Shown here: one piece after another, positions 33,950-42,800 of the stretch | How the letters are laid out: every line of letters starts with the position of its first letter | How positions within the stretch are numbered: position 1 is the first letter of the stretch | Source: an uncultured Candidatus Saccharibacteria bacterium | Lineage (GTDB): Bacteria > Patescibacteriota > Saccharimonadia > Saccharimonadales > Saccharimonadaceae | Assembly: GCA_937936045.1 (NCBI GenBank) | Contig: CALGXC010000003.1 | Location: 13,585 to 77,584, forward strand | Reading direction: 5' to 3' | Length of the DNA stretch: 64,000 bases | Notes under the pieces: model-generated | Databases searched by the model: none | Told to the model about the DNA's origin: nothing | Seen by the model: the letters and a program-made list of their open reading frames with translations, nothing else | Made by a program: the position numbers and the translations under genes

Positions 33950-35227
33950 ATGAAACATACAGTTGAGGAAGTTAGACTGAAGAATGGTGCGCGCGGCTTG
34001 TTGATTGACGTTCCAGATGCTACGGTAATGAGTTTTCAGGTGCAATTCAGAGCGGGAAATCGCTACGTTCTGAATAAAGATATTTACGAAACGGCTCACA
34101 TTATGGAGCATATGGCGTTCGGCGCGAATGAAAAGTTTCGCTCGGAGCATAACTACGAGCAGGAATTTACCAAAAACGGCGCTTATCACAACGCTTACAC
34201 TTCTGACTATTCAATGGTTTATGAAGCAATTTGTGCGGATTTTGAATGGGATAGGATTTTGGAGCTTCAGAGGCTGGCTATTACAACGCCAAGATTCAAC
34301 GCCGATGAACTTGAGGCGGAAAAGGGCAATGTTCGCTCTGAATTGACTGGCTATCTCAACAATCACAACCGCGTGATGTGGCCGCGCATTCAGCAGGCGC
34401 TGGGTGAAGATATTTTGACGTATAATCAGCGTTTAAAAACAATTGCTAATATTGAACTGAAAGATATTAAAAATCATCACAAGCGAACGCATACTTTGAA
34501 GAATATGCGGTTTGTGGTGGCTGGAAAAATGGCTGGACGAAAAGCGGCTATTAAAGAACATCTTGAGGGTTGGCAATTAGAGACGGGCGAGCGATTTGTT
34601 ATTCCGCGCGATGAACCGCGTAGGGCTAACCCGGTTTTAGTCAGACGAAAAGAGGCGACGAATTTGACGTTTGGCTGGTCGATGATGATTCCGCGTGAGT
34701 TAAGCGATGAAGAGGTCACGGCTATGAACGCATTGAACCACATTCTGACCGGCACGATGAGCTCACGGATTTTTGGCGCGGCTCGTAAAAAAGGCTTGGC
34801 GTATGGCATTTTTAGCGATACGTCGATTGGTTTTTACGATTCGGCTTGGGATTTTGGCGGACAAGTAAATGTTGAAACCGCAGAAAAGCTCTTTGATATT
34901 ATCGTGAGAGAATTGAAGAAAGTTTTGGCTGGATCTATTTCCGAAGAGGATTTGGAAAGTGTGAAGTCGTATTCGTTGGGTCGTTATCAAATGGGTGCTC
35001 AAACTGTTGGGCAAGTAAGTAATTTTTACGTAGGACGATATTTTGCTGATGATTTCGTGAGAGATTATGCCGCCGTTCCAGATTCTATTTTGGCGGTAAC
35101 TCCTGATCAGCTGATTGAAACGGCTCGTCAATTTTTTGCATCCAACACATGGACGTTGGCAGCAGTTACTTCGGAAGAAAAAGAGCTATTAACAAAACTG
35201 TACGATAAGCTCGACAAACTGTTTTAG
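33950..35227 (+). CDS. M16-family zinc peptidase
   Basis: 425 residues. Inverted zinc motif HIMEH (H50, E53, H54), with the distal glutamate region ELEAEKGNVRSEL about 70 residues later, and a second non-catalytic half with the R/Y-type fold. It resembles processing-peptidase-like bacterial M16B proteins. Cytoplasmic (no signal peptide). Fifteen bases after secA, so probably cotranscribed with it. It could degrade peptides released by export. Confidence 0.92.
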   Translation: MKHTVEEVRLKNGARGLLIDVPDATVMSFQVQFRAGNRYVLNKDIYETAHIMEHMAFGANEKFRSEHNYEQEFTKNGAYHNAYTSDYSMVYEAICADFEWDRILELQRLAITTPRFNADELEAEKGNVRSELTGYLNNHNRVMWPRIQQALGEDILTYNQRLKTIANIELKDIKNHHKRTHTLKNMRFVVAGKMAGRKAAIKEHLEGWQLETGERFVIPRDEPRRANPVLVRRKEATNLTFGWSMMIPRELSDEEVTAMNALNHILTGTMSSRIFGAARKKGLAYGIFSDTSIGFYDSAWDFGGQVNVETAEKLFDIIVRELKKVLAGSISEEDLESVKSYSLGRYQMGAQTVGQVSNFYVGRYFADDFVRDYAAVPDSILAVTPDQLIETARQFFASNTWTLAAVTSEEKELLTKLYDKLDKLF

Positions 35228-35248
35228 GGTGTAATCGTAAATTGCCCG

Positions 35249-35257
35249 TGATATAAT
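35249..35257 (+). promoter_or_regulatory. murD extended -10 promoter
   Basis: TGATATAAT, ending 6 bases before ATG 35264. Confidence 0.7.
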
Positions 35258-35263
35258 CAGGTT

Positions 35264-36508
35264 ATGAAAATTGTCATTGCCGGTTTTGGCGTTGAAGGTC
35301 AATCTAATTTGCGTTATTTTCGGGAGAAGTTTCCGGAAGCTGATTTTTTGGTGGCGGACGAGCGTGAAAAAGTAGATAATTTGCTGGAAAATGTGGCTTA
35401 TCGGACGGGATTTTCGGGGCTGGAGAACGCGGATTTAATTGTTAGATCGCCAAGTCTTCCGCCCAAAAAGATAAAGACTAACGGTCGAATTTGGTCGGCG
35501 ACAAATGAATTTTTTGCCAATTGCCCAGCGACTATAATCGGTGTGACTGGCACAAAAGGCAAGGGTACGACGTGTAGTTTTATCTCGTCGATTTTACGCG
35601 CGGCAGGTAAAACCGTTCATTTGGTGGGGAATATCGGCGTGCCAGCTTTGGATATTTTGCCAAAAATTGAGAAAAATGACATTGTCGTTTATGAATTGTC
35701 CAGTTTTCAATTGTGGGATTTGCAGAAATCTCCGCACGTTGCCGTGGTGCTGATGATTGAGCCTGACCACTTGAACGTCCACGCTGATTTTAATGATTAT
35801 TTGGCAGCAAAAGCGAATATTACTAAGTCTCAAACCGCTGACGATTATGTTGTCTATAATTCTCAAAATGAGTTTAGTTCGTCGATTGCAGATGCGAGTT
35901 TGGCGCAGAAAAAGGAATATCCATTTGTTCTCTCGGACGATATAACTTCTGCGATTCGCTTGCCGGGGAAACATAATATTGACAATGCTTGCGCGGCGAT
36001 AGCGGCGGTGAAATCGATTTTGCCAAACGTGTCGGATGATGAGATAAAGAAGGGGCTTAGTGAGTTTACGGGGCTACCGCATCGATTGAAGTTTGTTGCT
36101 GAAAAATACGGCGTGAAATATTACGATGATAGCATTTCGACCACTCCGGGCAGTGCGATTGCGGCATTAAAAGCTTTTGCGGAGCCGAAAATTTTGATTT
36201 TGGGCGGCTCAGATAAAGGCGCGGATTATTCTGAACTAGCAAAAGAAATTGCCAGGCAAAACGTGCGACTGATAATTATCAATGGCGCTAACGCTGATGA
36301 AATTAGGGAAGTTTTAAGGGAAGAGAAAGTTGATTGTGAGATTGTCCAATTGAATATGGCAGGAATGGAAGAGGTTGCCAAATCAGCCAAAAATAAAGCG
36401 CAATCTGGCGACGTGGTGATTCTTAGCCCAGCGGCCGCCAGTTTTGACATGTTTAAGAGCTATTCTAATCGTGGCGAGCAATTTGTCGCCACCGTAGAAG
36501 AACTTTAA
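35264..36508 (+). CDS. murD: UDP-N-acetylmuramoylalanine--D-glutamate ligase
   Basis: Mur ligase adding D-Glu in peptidoglycan precursor synthesis. P-loop GVTGTKGKGTTCSF, central ELSSFQLWDL, the IEPDHLNVH motif, GLPHRLKFV, YYDDSISTTPGSAIAAL, and GGSDKG. 414 residues. It sits outside the dcw cluster at 62-64 kb. It overlaps the convergent hpt by four bases. Confidence 0.95.
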   Translation: MKIVIAGFGVEGQSNLRYFREKFPEADFLVADEREKVDNLLENVAYRTGFSGLENADLIVRSPSLPPKKIKTNGRIWSATNEFFANCPATIIGVTGTKGKGTTCSFISSILRAAGKTVHLVGNIGVPALDILPKIEKNDIVVYELSSFQLWDLQKSPHVAVVLMIEPDHLNVHADFNDYLAAKANITKSQTADDYVVYNSQNEFSSSIADASLAQKKEYPFVLSDDITSAIRLPGKHNIDNACAAIAAVKSILPNVSDDEIKKGLSEFTGLPHRLKFVAEKYGVKYYDDSISTTPGSAIAALKAFAEPKILILGGSDKGADYSELAKEIARQNVRLIIINGANADEIREVLREEKVDCEIVQLNMAGMEEVAKSAKNKAQSGDVVILSPAAASFDMFKSYSNRGEQFVATVEEL

Positions 36509-37044
36509 TCTTGATAAACTTCTGGTTTTAAGACGCCGATGTATGGTAAGTTGCGATATTGCTGACGAAAATCCAGTCCATAGCCAACGACAAATTCATT
36601 CGGTGTATCGATGCCGACGTAATCGGCTTTTGCGTCAACTTCGCGCCGTGCTGGTTTGTCTAATAGCGAACATATTTTTACCGACGCAGCATTTTTTGCG
36701 GCAAATAATTCTCTTAGCGCCTGGGCGGTTCGACCGCTGTCAATTATGTCCTCAACTATCAACACATGCCTATCCGCCACGTCGGTATCCAAATCTTTGA
36801 TGATTTTTACAGATCCAGAAGATTTTGTGTCGTCGCCGTAGCTGGAGACCGCCATGAAATCAATTTCCATATAGCAATCCATCGCTTGTATCAAGTCGAT
36901 CATAAACGGCGCTGCGCCGCGTAAAATACCCACGACAACGGGATTTTTATCGTGATAATCCTCGGTCAATTTTTTCCCAAGTTTTTGAACTGCCGTTTTT
37001 ATATCTTCGTTCGTAAATAGAATTTTCTCAATATCTTTATACAT
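36505..37044 (-). CDS. hpt: Hypoxanthine phosphoribosyltransferase
   Basis: Purine salvage enzyme forming IMP/GMP from base and PRPP. PRPP signature VLIVEDIIDSGRTAQAL, the flexible-loop region AVSSYGDDTKSSG, and the C-terminal DYVGIDTPNEFVVGYGLD that binds the purine. 179 residues, normal. Salvage fits a reduced, host-dependent metabolism. Confidence 0.95.
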   Translation of the reverse strand: MYKDIEKILFTNEDIKTAVQKLGKKLTEDYHDKNPVVVGILRGAAPFMIDLIQAMDCYMEIDFMAVSSYGDDTKSSGSVKIIKDLDTDVADRHVLIVEDIIDSGRTAQALRELFAAKNAASVKICSLLDKPARREVDAKADYVGIDTPNEFVVGYGLDFRQQYRNLPYIGVLKPEVYQD

Positions 37045-37050
37045 CTTTTT

Positions 37051-37056
37051 ATTTTA
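37051..37056 (-). promoter_or_regulatory. hpt -10 box
   Basis: TAAAAT on the minus strand, ending 6 bases before the ATG. TTTTCA lies 16 bases upstream. Confidence 0.55.
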
Positions 37057-37079
37057 ACAGAGAATTGAGCGTTGAAAAA

Positions 37080-37088
37080 TGGTACAAT
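37080..37088 (+). promoter_or_regulatory. prfB extended -10 promoter
   Basis: TGGTACAAT, ending 7 bases before ATG 37096. Confidence 0.6.
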
Positions 37089-37095
37089 AAAATAT

Positions 37096-38187
37096 ATGCA
37101 ACCGCTAAAAAAGAAAATTGGTGAATTAGAAAAAGAAATTGAACAGGCTAAAAAAGCGCTTAAGTTTTCTGATTTGGAGCAGAAATTGGCGGAGCTGGAT
37201 GATCAATTGAACCAGCCGGAAATTTGGAATAATCCTGATTATGCCCAAGAATTAACGAAACAAGCCGCCAGTCTTCGTCAGACCGTCGAACCTTGGCAGA
37301 CTTTGACGGTGCAGGTTGGTGATATGGTGGAGCTGATGGAGCTTGGTGATGACGATTTATTGCCGGAATTCCAAGCGCAGATTGAAGCGATTGAGAAGAG
37401 TTTTGATAGGCATAAAACCGATTTACTATTCTCTGGTGAATATGACAATCGTTCGGCAATTATGCGCATTTCCGCTGGCGTGGGCGGGCTGGATGCGCAG
37501 GATTTTGCGGCGATGTTGGAGCGAATGTATTTGCGCTGGGCGGAAAAATCTGGAATGAAGGTTGATACGCTGGAACGCTCGACAAATGACGACGCTGGAA
37601 TTAAAACGGTCGTTTTGGAGATTTCTGGATCTTTTGCTTATGGAAAATTACGATCGGAAAATGGCGTGCATCGTTTGGTGAGATTAAGTCCGTTTAACGC
37701 CGACAATTTGCGCCAGACTAGTTTTGCGCTTGTCGAGGTTTTGCCGAAAATTGACGCGCCCGATGAAATATCAATTGACCCGAATGACCTAAGAATTGAC
37801 GTCTATCGTTCGGGCGGCAAGGGCGGTCAAGGTGTGAATACGACGGATTCGGCGGTTCGAGTGACGCATGAGCCGACAGGGATTACGGTGGCTATTCAGA
37901 ATGAGCGCTCGCAGATTCAGAACAAAGAAACGGCATTGAAGATTTTGCGGTCAAAATTGCTAGCGATGAAATTAGAGCAACACGCCGAAACTTTGTCCGA
38001 CCTCAGGGCTGGCGAATCGGCAAATTGGGGTAGCCAAATTAGAAATTACGTTTTGCATCCATATACGCTAGTTAAAGATACGCGCACAAAGCACGAAAAT
38101 CGCAACGCTCAAGGTGTTTTGGATGGAGATATTGACGAATTTATCACGGCGTATTTAGAACAAAATGCTAATTCTAAAAATATTTAG
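37096..38187 (+). CDS. prfB: Peptide chain release factor 2
   Basis: Release factor for UAA and UGA. The SPF recognition tripeptide is in VRLSPFNADNLRQTSF, and the GGQ-containing loop is in RSGGKGGQGVNTTDSAV. 363 residues encoded in one continuous frame, so the programmed +1 frameshift common in prfB is absent. The start is ATG 37096 because the upstream TTG overlaps the promoter. ftsE follows from its own promoter. Confidence 0.96.
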   Translation: MQPLKKKIGELEKEIEQAKKALKFSDLEQKLAELDDQLNQPEIWNNPDYAQELTKQAASLRQTVEPWQTLTVQVGDMVELMELGDDDLLPEFQAQIEAIEKSFDRHKTDLLFSGEYDNRSAIMRISAGVGGLDAQDFAAMLERMYLRWAEKSGMKVDTLERSTNDDAGIKTVVLEISGSFAYGKLRSENGVHRLVRLSPFNADNLRQTSFALVEVLPKIDAPDEISIDPNDLRIDVYRSGGKGGQGVNTTDSAVRVTHEPTGITVAIQNERSQIQNKETALKILRSKLLAMKLEQHAETLSDLRAGESANWGSQIRNYVLHPYTLVKDTRTKHENRNAQGVLDGDIDEFITAYLEQNANSKNI

Positions 38188-38191
38188 CTTA

Positions 38192-38200
38192 TGGTATAAT
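38192..38200 (+). promoter_or_regulatory. ftsEX extended -10 promoter
   Basis: TGGTATAAT, ending 7 bases before ATG 38208. Confidence 0.7.
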
Positions 38201-38207
38201 ACTAGTA

Positions 38208-38891
38208 ATGATTCTGTTAGATAGGGTAACGAAGAACTACGGAAAAAGTAACAAGCCGGCATTGAATCGAGCAAGCATTCATGTTGGCGCTGGTGAATTT
38301 GTGATTATTGTTGGTACGTCGGGCGCTGGCAAATCGACACTTTTGAAGCTTTTGACTCGCGAAGAAAAGCCAAGCTCTGGAAAAATTGTGGTTGGCGGAA
38401 TTGATTATGACAATTTGAAGGACAAGCATATTCCGCTGTTGCGTCGGAAAATTGGCGTGGTTTTTCAGGATTTTAAGTTGCTTCCGAATCGAACGGTGTT
38501 TGAAAATGTGGCGTTTGCGCTGGAAATTGCTGGAATGACAAATCGGGAAATCAAGGCGACTGTGCCGAAGGTGATCGAGTTGGTTGGTCTTAAGGGGAAA
38601 GAAAAGCATTTTCCTCATCAGCTTTCTGGTGGCGAGCGTCAGCGTGTAGCAATTGCGCGTGCGGTGGTGCGTCAGCCGAAGATTTTGATTGCAGATGAGC
38701 CGACTGGAAACTTGGACCCGAAGCACAGCTGGGATATTGTTCGCTTGCTGGAAAAGATCAACAAGTATGGCACGACGGTTATTTTGACGACTCACAACGT
38801 GGAGATTGTTAACAAATTGAAGCGGCGCGTTATTACAATTGATCATGGTAAAATCACCTCTGATCAGGCGAGAGGGAGTTATAAACAGTAA
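38208..38891 (+). CDS. ftsE: Cell division ATP-binding protein FtsE
   Basis: ABC ATPase. Walker A GTSGAGKSTLLKL, Q-loop VVFQDFKLL, signature LSGGERQRVAIARA, Walker B ILIADEPTGNLDP, H-loop TTHNVE. 227 residues, the FtsE size. Its TAA overlaps the ftsX ATG. FtsEX couples cytoplasmic ATP hydrolysis to activation of wall hydrolases outside, which fits the CHAP protein next door. Confidence 0.95.
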   Translation: MILLDRVTKNYGKSNKPALNRASIHVGAGEFVIIVGTSGAGKSTLLKLLTREEKPSSGKIVVGGIDYDNLKDKHIPLLRRKIGVVFQDFKLLPNRTVFENVAFALEIAGMTNREIKATVPKVIELVGLKGKEKHFPHQLSGGERQRVAIARAVVRQPKILIADEPTGNLDPKHSWDIVRLLEKINKYGTTVILTTHNVEIVNKLKRRVITIDHGKITSDQARGSYKQ

Positions 38892-39877
38892 TGAAATCAG
38901 CTAATAAATCCAACAAGAACAAAGAAACTATCCGTATACGTCAGCGCCGACGAGGTTGGTTGACGTTTGTCAGAATGTGCCGATATGGTATCAATAACTT
39001 TAGTCGTAATGCTTGGCTGACAATTGCTGCGACTGCGGTGATGAGCGTCACGTTGATTATCGTGTTTATAACATTATCAGCGCGTCAGGTTTTGGTTGAC
39101 ACTGTTTCAAATGTCTCTAAGCGTGCCGATATGTCAATTTACTTAAAGGGTGACACGCCAGAAAAAACGATTAAAACGATTAAATCTCGAATTGAAAAAT
39201 TAGATAATGTCGATAGTGTTAAGTATATTTCCGCGGAAGAAGCGCGCGAAAAACAGGCCGAGCAATATAAGGACAATCCAGACACGCTTGAGGCGATTCG
39301 CGAGTCTAGTAATGAGATGTCAGCAACGCTCCGTGTTTCCGTGAAAGAATTGAACAACCAGCAATCATTAAATAATTTTGTTAAAACGGATGATTTGTAT
39401 AAAAAGTACAAAGATCCTAACAGGGAGCCATCATTCTCAGGCGAGCGTCAGCAAGCTATTAAAACAGTTGGTAGTTGGGTGAGATTGGCAAGTATCGGCG
39501 GGTCAATCGCTACGGTTGTTTTCGTGGTGATTTCATCGCTTGTGGTCTTTAATACTATTCGTATGGCAATTTTTAACCGCAAGGATGAGATTGAGATGAT
39601 GAAGTTGATTGGCGCAGAACGCAGTTTCATTAGAGGTCCGTTTATCGTTGAGGCTATAATGTACGGATTTATCGCAGCAATTATCGCAACGGTGGTTGGG
39701 TATGGGTTGCTAATTCTTGCGCATGATCCGATGGTAAAATACGGAATTCCTATCGATAATCTTTTGAATCATCTAAAAATGTACGGCGTGCTGGTTTTCT
39801 TGAGTATGATTCTGGTCGGCGCGGCAATTGGCGTGGCGTCATCTTGGGTGGCAACTCGCAAATATCTTAAGTTGTAA
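38891..39877 (+). CDS. ftsX: Cell division protein FtsX
   Basis: 328 residues, four membrane segments (about 45-65, 195-220, 245-275 and 295-318) with a large extracytoplasmic loop (about 66-195) of the kind that contacts PcsB-type hydrolases in Gram-positives. FNRKDEIEMMKLIGAERSFI is the FtsX-type coupling segment. Strongly basic N-terminus. Confidence 0.94.
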   Translation: MKSANKSNKNKETIRIRQRRRGWLTFVRMCRYGINNFSRNAWLTIAATAVMSVTLIIVFITLSARQVLVDTVSNVSKRADMSIYLKGDTPEKTIKTIKSRIEKLDNVDSVKYISAEEAREKQAEQYKDNPDTLEAIRESSNEMSATLRVSVKELNNQQSLNNFVKTDDLYKKYKDPNREPSFSGERQQAIKTVGSWVRLASIGGSIATVVFVVISSLVVFNTIRMAIFNRKDEIEMMKLIGAERSFIRGPFIVEAIMYGFIAAIIATVVGYGLLILAHDPMVKYGIPIDNLLNHLKMYGVLVFLSMILVGAAIGVASSWVATRKYLKL

Positions 39878-39883
39878 AAGTCC

Positions 39884-39913
39884 TTGACATACTGATTATG
39901 CTTATGCTAACAT
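39884..39913 (+). promoter_or_regulatory. Promoter of PcsB-like hydrolase gene
   Basis: TTGACA (39884-39889), 18-base spacer, TAACAT (39908-39913), ending 6 bases before the ATG. Confidence 0.7.
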
Positions 39914-39919
39914 AGACGT

Positions 39920-41059
39920 ATGAAACTACGGTCCACCACACCAGTTTCGGTATCATTAGTCAGCAGAGCGTCTCTGGTGGCGATGTCTGCATTGCTCGCT
40001 GGATCGGGCATTTTTGGCTTGGCATCACACGTATTGGCTCGCGACTATAACGCCGAAATTCAGGCAAAACAACAAGAAGCAGATAACTATAATTCTGAGG
40101 CTTCGCGCTTGGGTAAGATGGCTGATAGTTTACAGGCGGAACTTGATAAGATAAACGGACAGATATCAGCTATTCAGACACAGATTTCTGATAGCCAAAA
40201 TAAGATTAATAGCCTTAATGATCAGATAAAAAAGAACGAAGAGCTAATTAAGCACAATCGTAAAGCGATGGGGCGAATTTTGGCGGATTTGTATGTTGAT
40301 GATCAGATTTCGCCGCTGGAGATGCTTGCTAGCTCAAAAAATATTAGCGATTACATCGATAAGCAAGAACAGCGTAATTCTCTGAAAACTTCGTTGAATG
40401 ATAAGATCAAAGAAATTAAGTCTTTGCAGAAAAAGTTGGAAGAGAATAAGAAGTCTGTTGAGAATACGCTTCGCGACCAAGAATTGCAGCGCAATGCAAT
40501 GGCGGCTAAGCAATCTGAGAAGACAAAACTGATTACTGATACGAAGAATGACCAAAATAACTATGCGGCACTGGCCCAGAAGCGCAATTCCGAGGTAGCA
40601 AAGTTGCGAGAAGAGCAGGCTGCGGCTAACCGACGAGCTCTTGGTGGTAGTAATGTTTCGATTCCGGGCGGTGTACCTGGCGGCGGCGGTTATCCTGGCG
40701 CTTGGGCGAGTGCTCCACTCGACGCTTATGTTGATCCGTGGGGATTATACACGCGTGAATGCGTGAGCTATGTAGCTTGGAAAATTCATAGTACAGGTCG
40801 TTATGTTCCGCATTTTGGTGGTGCAGGTAATGCAAATCAATGGCCGTCGACTGCAGCACGTCATGGTATATCTAGTGGCTCAACACCAAAAGCTGGCGCA
40901 GCAGCTGTGATGAATATTGGATATTACGGACACGTTATGTATGTTGAATCTGTCAATGGCGACGGAACTATTACCGTTAGTGATTACAATTTTGCCTGGG
41001 ATGGTTTATATAGGCACTATACACGCTCAGCTTCAGGATTGACATACGTTTACTTCTAA
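39920..41059 (+). CDS. PcsB-like peptidoglycan hydrolase (coiled coil plus CHAP)
   Basis: 379 residues. Signal peptide (about 1-40, ending SHVLA), a long coiled coil (about 45-235), a Gly-rich hinge (near 240-260), and a C-terminal CHAP amidase/endopeptidase domain with the catalytic Cys in TRECVSYVAWK and His in YYGHVMYVESV. This is the architecture of PcsB, whose coiled coil is held by FtsX. The gene sits directly after ftsX but has its own leaderless promoter. Confidence 0.92.
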   Translation: MKLRSTTPVSVSLVSRASLVAMSALLAGSGIFGLASHVLARDYNAEIQAKQQEADNYNSEASRLGKMADSLQAELDKINGQISAIQTQISDSQNKINSLNDQIKKNEELIKHNRKAMGRILADLYVDDQISPLEMLASSKNISDYIDKQEQRNSLKTSLNDKIKEIKSLQKKLEENKKSVENTLRDQELQRNAMAAKQSEKTKLITDTKNDQNNYAALAQKRNSEVAKLREEQAAANRRALGGSNVSIPGGVPGGGGYPGAWASAPLDAYVDPWGLYTRECVSYVAWKIHSTGRYVPHFGGAGNANQWPSTAARHGISSGSTPKAGAAAVMNIGYYGHVMYVESVNGDGTITVSDYNFAWDGLYRHYTRSASGLTYVYF

Positions 41060-41079
41060 TTAGCGTAAAGTGATACATA

Positions 41080-41106
41080 AAAACGCTCGTGTTAAACGGG
41101 CGTTTT
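41080..41106 (+). terminator. Terminator of PcsB-like gene
   Basis: AAAACGCTCG (41080-41089) pairs with CGGGCGTTTT (41097-41106), 7-base loop. The next -10 box begins 5 bases later. Confidence 0.8.
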
Positions 41107-41110
41107 GTAG

Positions 41111-41116
41111 TATAAT
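41111..41116 (+). promoter_or_regulatory. ctpA -10 box
   Basis: TATAAT, ending 6 bases before ATG 41123. Its -35 region would lie inside the preceding terminator hairpin. Confidence 0.65.
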
Positions 41117-41122
41117 AAGCAT

Positions 41123-42298
41123 ATGGTTACGGGAGAGAAAAGACAGCAATTAAGTTGGTTTTTGACGCTTGTTATTGTGGCTATTGTTAGTTTTGTGGCG
41201 GGAGCTCGCTCAGATGCGCTGTTTGCTAATGTAGCGCCAGCATTTGGGGTTCGCACTTCAAACAAAACAATTGACTTATCTAGCGTTCAAAAAACATATC
41301 AAGAACTGATTGCTAATTATGACGGAAAATTAGATACTCAAAAGTTAATTTATGGCGCCAATCGCGGGCTAGTTGAAGCGGCTGGCGATCCTCATACGGC
41401 GTATATGGATCCTGACGAGACGAAGGAGTTTGATAAGTCATTAAGTGGTCAAATTGGTGGTGGAATTGGTGCGGAGATTGGTCTTAGAAATAATAAGCCG
41501 ACTATCATAAAACCTCTGGAAAACAGTCCAGCCCAGAAGGCGGGAATTAAGGCTGGCGAGGCGATTGTTAAGGTGAATGACGAGGCTTCTTCTGATTGGT
41601 CAGTGGAAAAAGTTGTGAGTAAAATTCGCGGAGAAGTTGGGACTTCCGTTAAATTGACATTATTAAGCGATGGTCAAACGCGTGAGGTGTCGGTTGTGCG
41701 TCAGAATATAGTTTCTCCGGCAGTGGAGTCGGAAATTGATGGAGAAATTGGTATTTTGAAAGTTAATCGATTCGGCGATGACACAGTGAGCTTGTCCAGA
41801 AAATATGCTTCGGAGTTTGTTGAGAAAGGTGTCAAAAAGGTGATTTTGGACTTACGGAATAATCCTGGCGGAACGGTTGGAGCTGCTCAAGGGCTATTGG
41901 GTATTTGGCTAGACAATCAAATAGCTATGACCGAGCGACGGGGTTCTGAAATTGTTAAAACGCTGCGTACAACTGGAACGCCAATTCTGGGCAACATGAA
42001 GACGGTGGTGCTCATTAACGGTAATAGTGCTAGCGCTAGCGAAATTACGGCTGGGGCGCTTCGTGAATACGGAAAAGCCACGCTGGTTGGACAGAAGAGT
42101 TACGGTAAGGGAAGCGTGCAGATTGTGCTTGGGCTGCCTGGCGGGTCGCAAATGAAGGTTACGGAAGCCAGATGGTACACACCAAAGGGTAAAAATATAG
42201 ATAAAACTGGTATAGAACCTGATGTAAAAGTTGATCTTTCGTCGGATGATGTCAATAATAACGTAGATCCGCAGATGGATAAGGCGAAGTCGTTATAA
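41123..42298 (+). CDS. ctpA: C-terminal processing peptidase (S41)
   Basis: 391 residues. N-terminal membrane anchor (about 10-28), PDZ domain (about 110-195, with GGGIGAEIGLRNN), and S41 protease core with the catalytic serine in NGNSASASEI and the lysine in VGQKSYGKGSVQ. CtpA-type proteases often control wall hydrolase levels, which suits the preceding FtsEX-hydrolase genes. Confidence 0.94.
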   Translation: MVTGEKRQQLSWFLTLVIVAIVSFVAGARSDALFANVAPAFGVRTSNKTIDLSSVQKTYQELIANYDGKLDTQKLIYGANRGLVEAAGDPHTAYMDPDETKEFDKSLSGQIGGGIGAEIGLRNNKPTIIKPLENSPAQKAGIKAGEAIVKVNDEASSDWSVEKVVSKIRGEVGTSVKLTLLSDGQTREVSVVRQNIVSPAVESEIDGEIGILKVNRFGDDTVSLSRKYASEFVEKGVKKVILDLRNNPGGTVGAAQGLLGIWLDNQIAMTERRGSEIVKTLRTTGTPILGNMKTVVLINGNSASASEITAGALREYGKATLVGQKSYGKGSVQIVLGLPGGSQMKVTEARWYTPKGKNIDKTGIEPDVKVDLSSDDVNNNVDPQMDKAKSL

Positions 42299-42339
42299 AG
42301 CTTGTGTTTTTGGATTAGACAACATAAAATGGAGATAGT

Positions 42340-42723
42340 ATGAACGGACAAAAAAAGAAGATTTTATTAGTTGAGGATGACATGGCTCTGTCTGCGGTTT
42401 ATAGGTCGCGGTTGGAGATTGAGGGGTTTGACGTTAGGGAAGCCAACAATGGAGAAGACGCTCTGTCTGCCACTGTTGAATATCGTCCAGATTTGATTCT
42501 TTTGGATGTGATGATGCCAAAGATTAGCGGATTTGATGTCTTGGATATTCTTCGCAATACGCCAGAAACTGCTAACGTGAGGATTATCATGTTAACAGCG
42601 CTTAGTCAGCCAAAGGACAAGGAACGTGCTGAGAGCTTGGGTGTTGATGATTATTTGGTGAAATCTCAGGTTGTAATTGGCGACGTTGTGGCTCGCGTAA
42701 AACATCACCTAGGCGTTCAATAG
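42340..42723 (+). CDS. Stand-alone response regulator receiver
   Basis: 127 residues, a CheY-like receiver only. The acidic pair is in LLVEDD, the phospho-acceptor Asp in LILLDVMMPKISG, the Thr/Ser in MLTALSQ, and the Lys in YLVKSQ. No output domain. 41 bases after ctpA with GGAGA upstream, so probably cotranscribed with it. No kinase is adjacent. Confidence 0.92.
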   Translation: MNGQKKKILLVEDDMALSAVYRSRLEIEGFDVREANNGEDALSATVEYRPDLILLDVMMPKISGFDVLDILRNTPETANVRIIMLTALSQPKDKERAESLGVDDYLVKSQVVIGDVVARVKHHLGVQ

Positions 42724-42742
42724 AAGCTAAGTTGAGTAAAAG

Positions 42743-42772
42743 AAGTCAGCCTCTATGGGGGTTGACTTTTTA
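42743..42772 (+). terminator. Terminator after response regulator
   Basis: AAGTCAGCCTC pairs with GGGGTTGACTT (11 bp with G-U pairs), then TTTT. Confidence 0.82.
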
Positions 42773-42781
42773 ATTGTTTTT

Positions 42782-42790
42782 TGGTATAAA
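42782..42790 (+). promoter_or_regulatory. Extended -10 promoter of 439-residue protein gene
   Basis: TGGTATAAA, ending 10 bases before ATG 42801. Confidence 0.6.
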
Positions 42791-42800
42791 TGAAATATAT

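Noticed and set aside
37072..37200. Programmed frameshift in prfB
   Set aside because: The frame is continuous from ATG 37096 through the whole protein. No internal stop needs to be bypassed.
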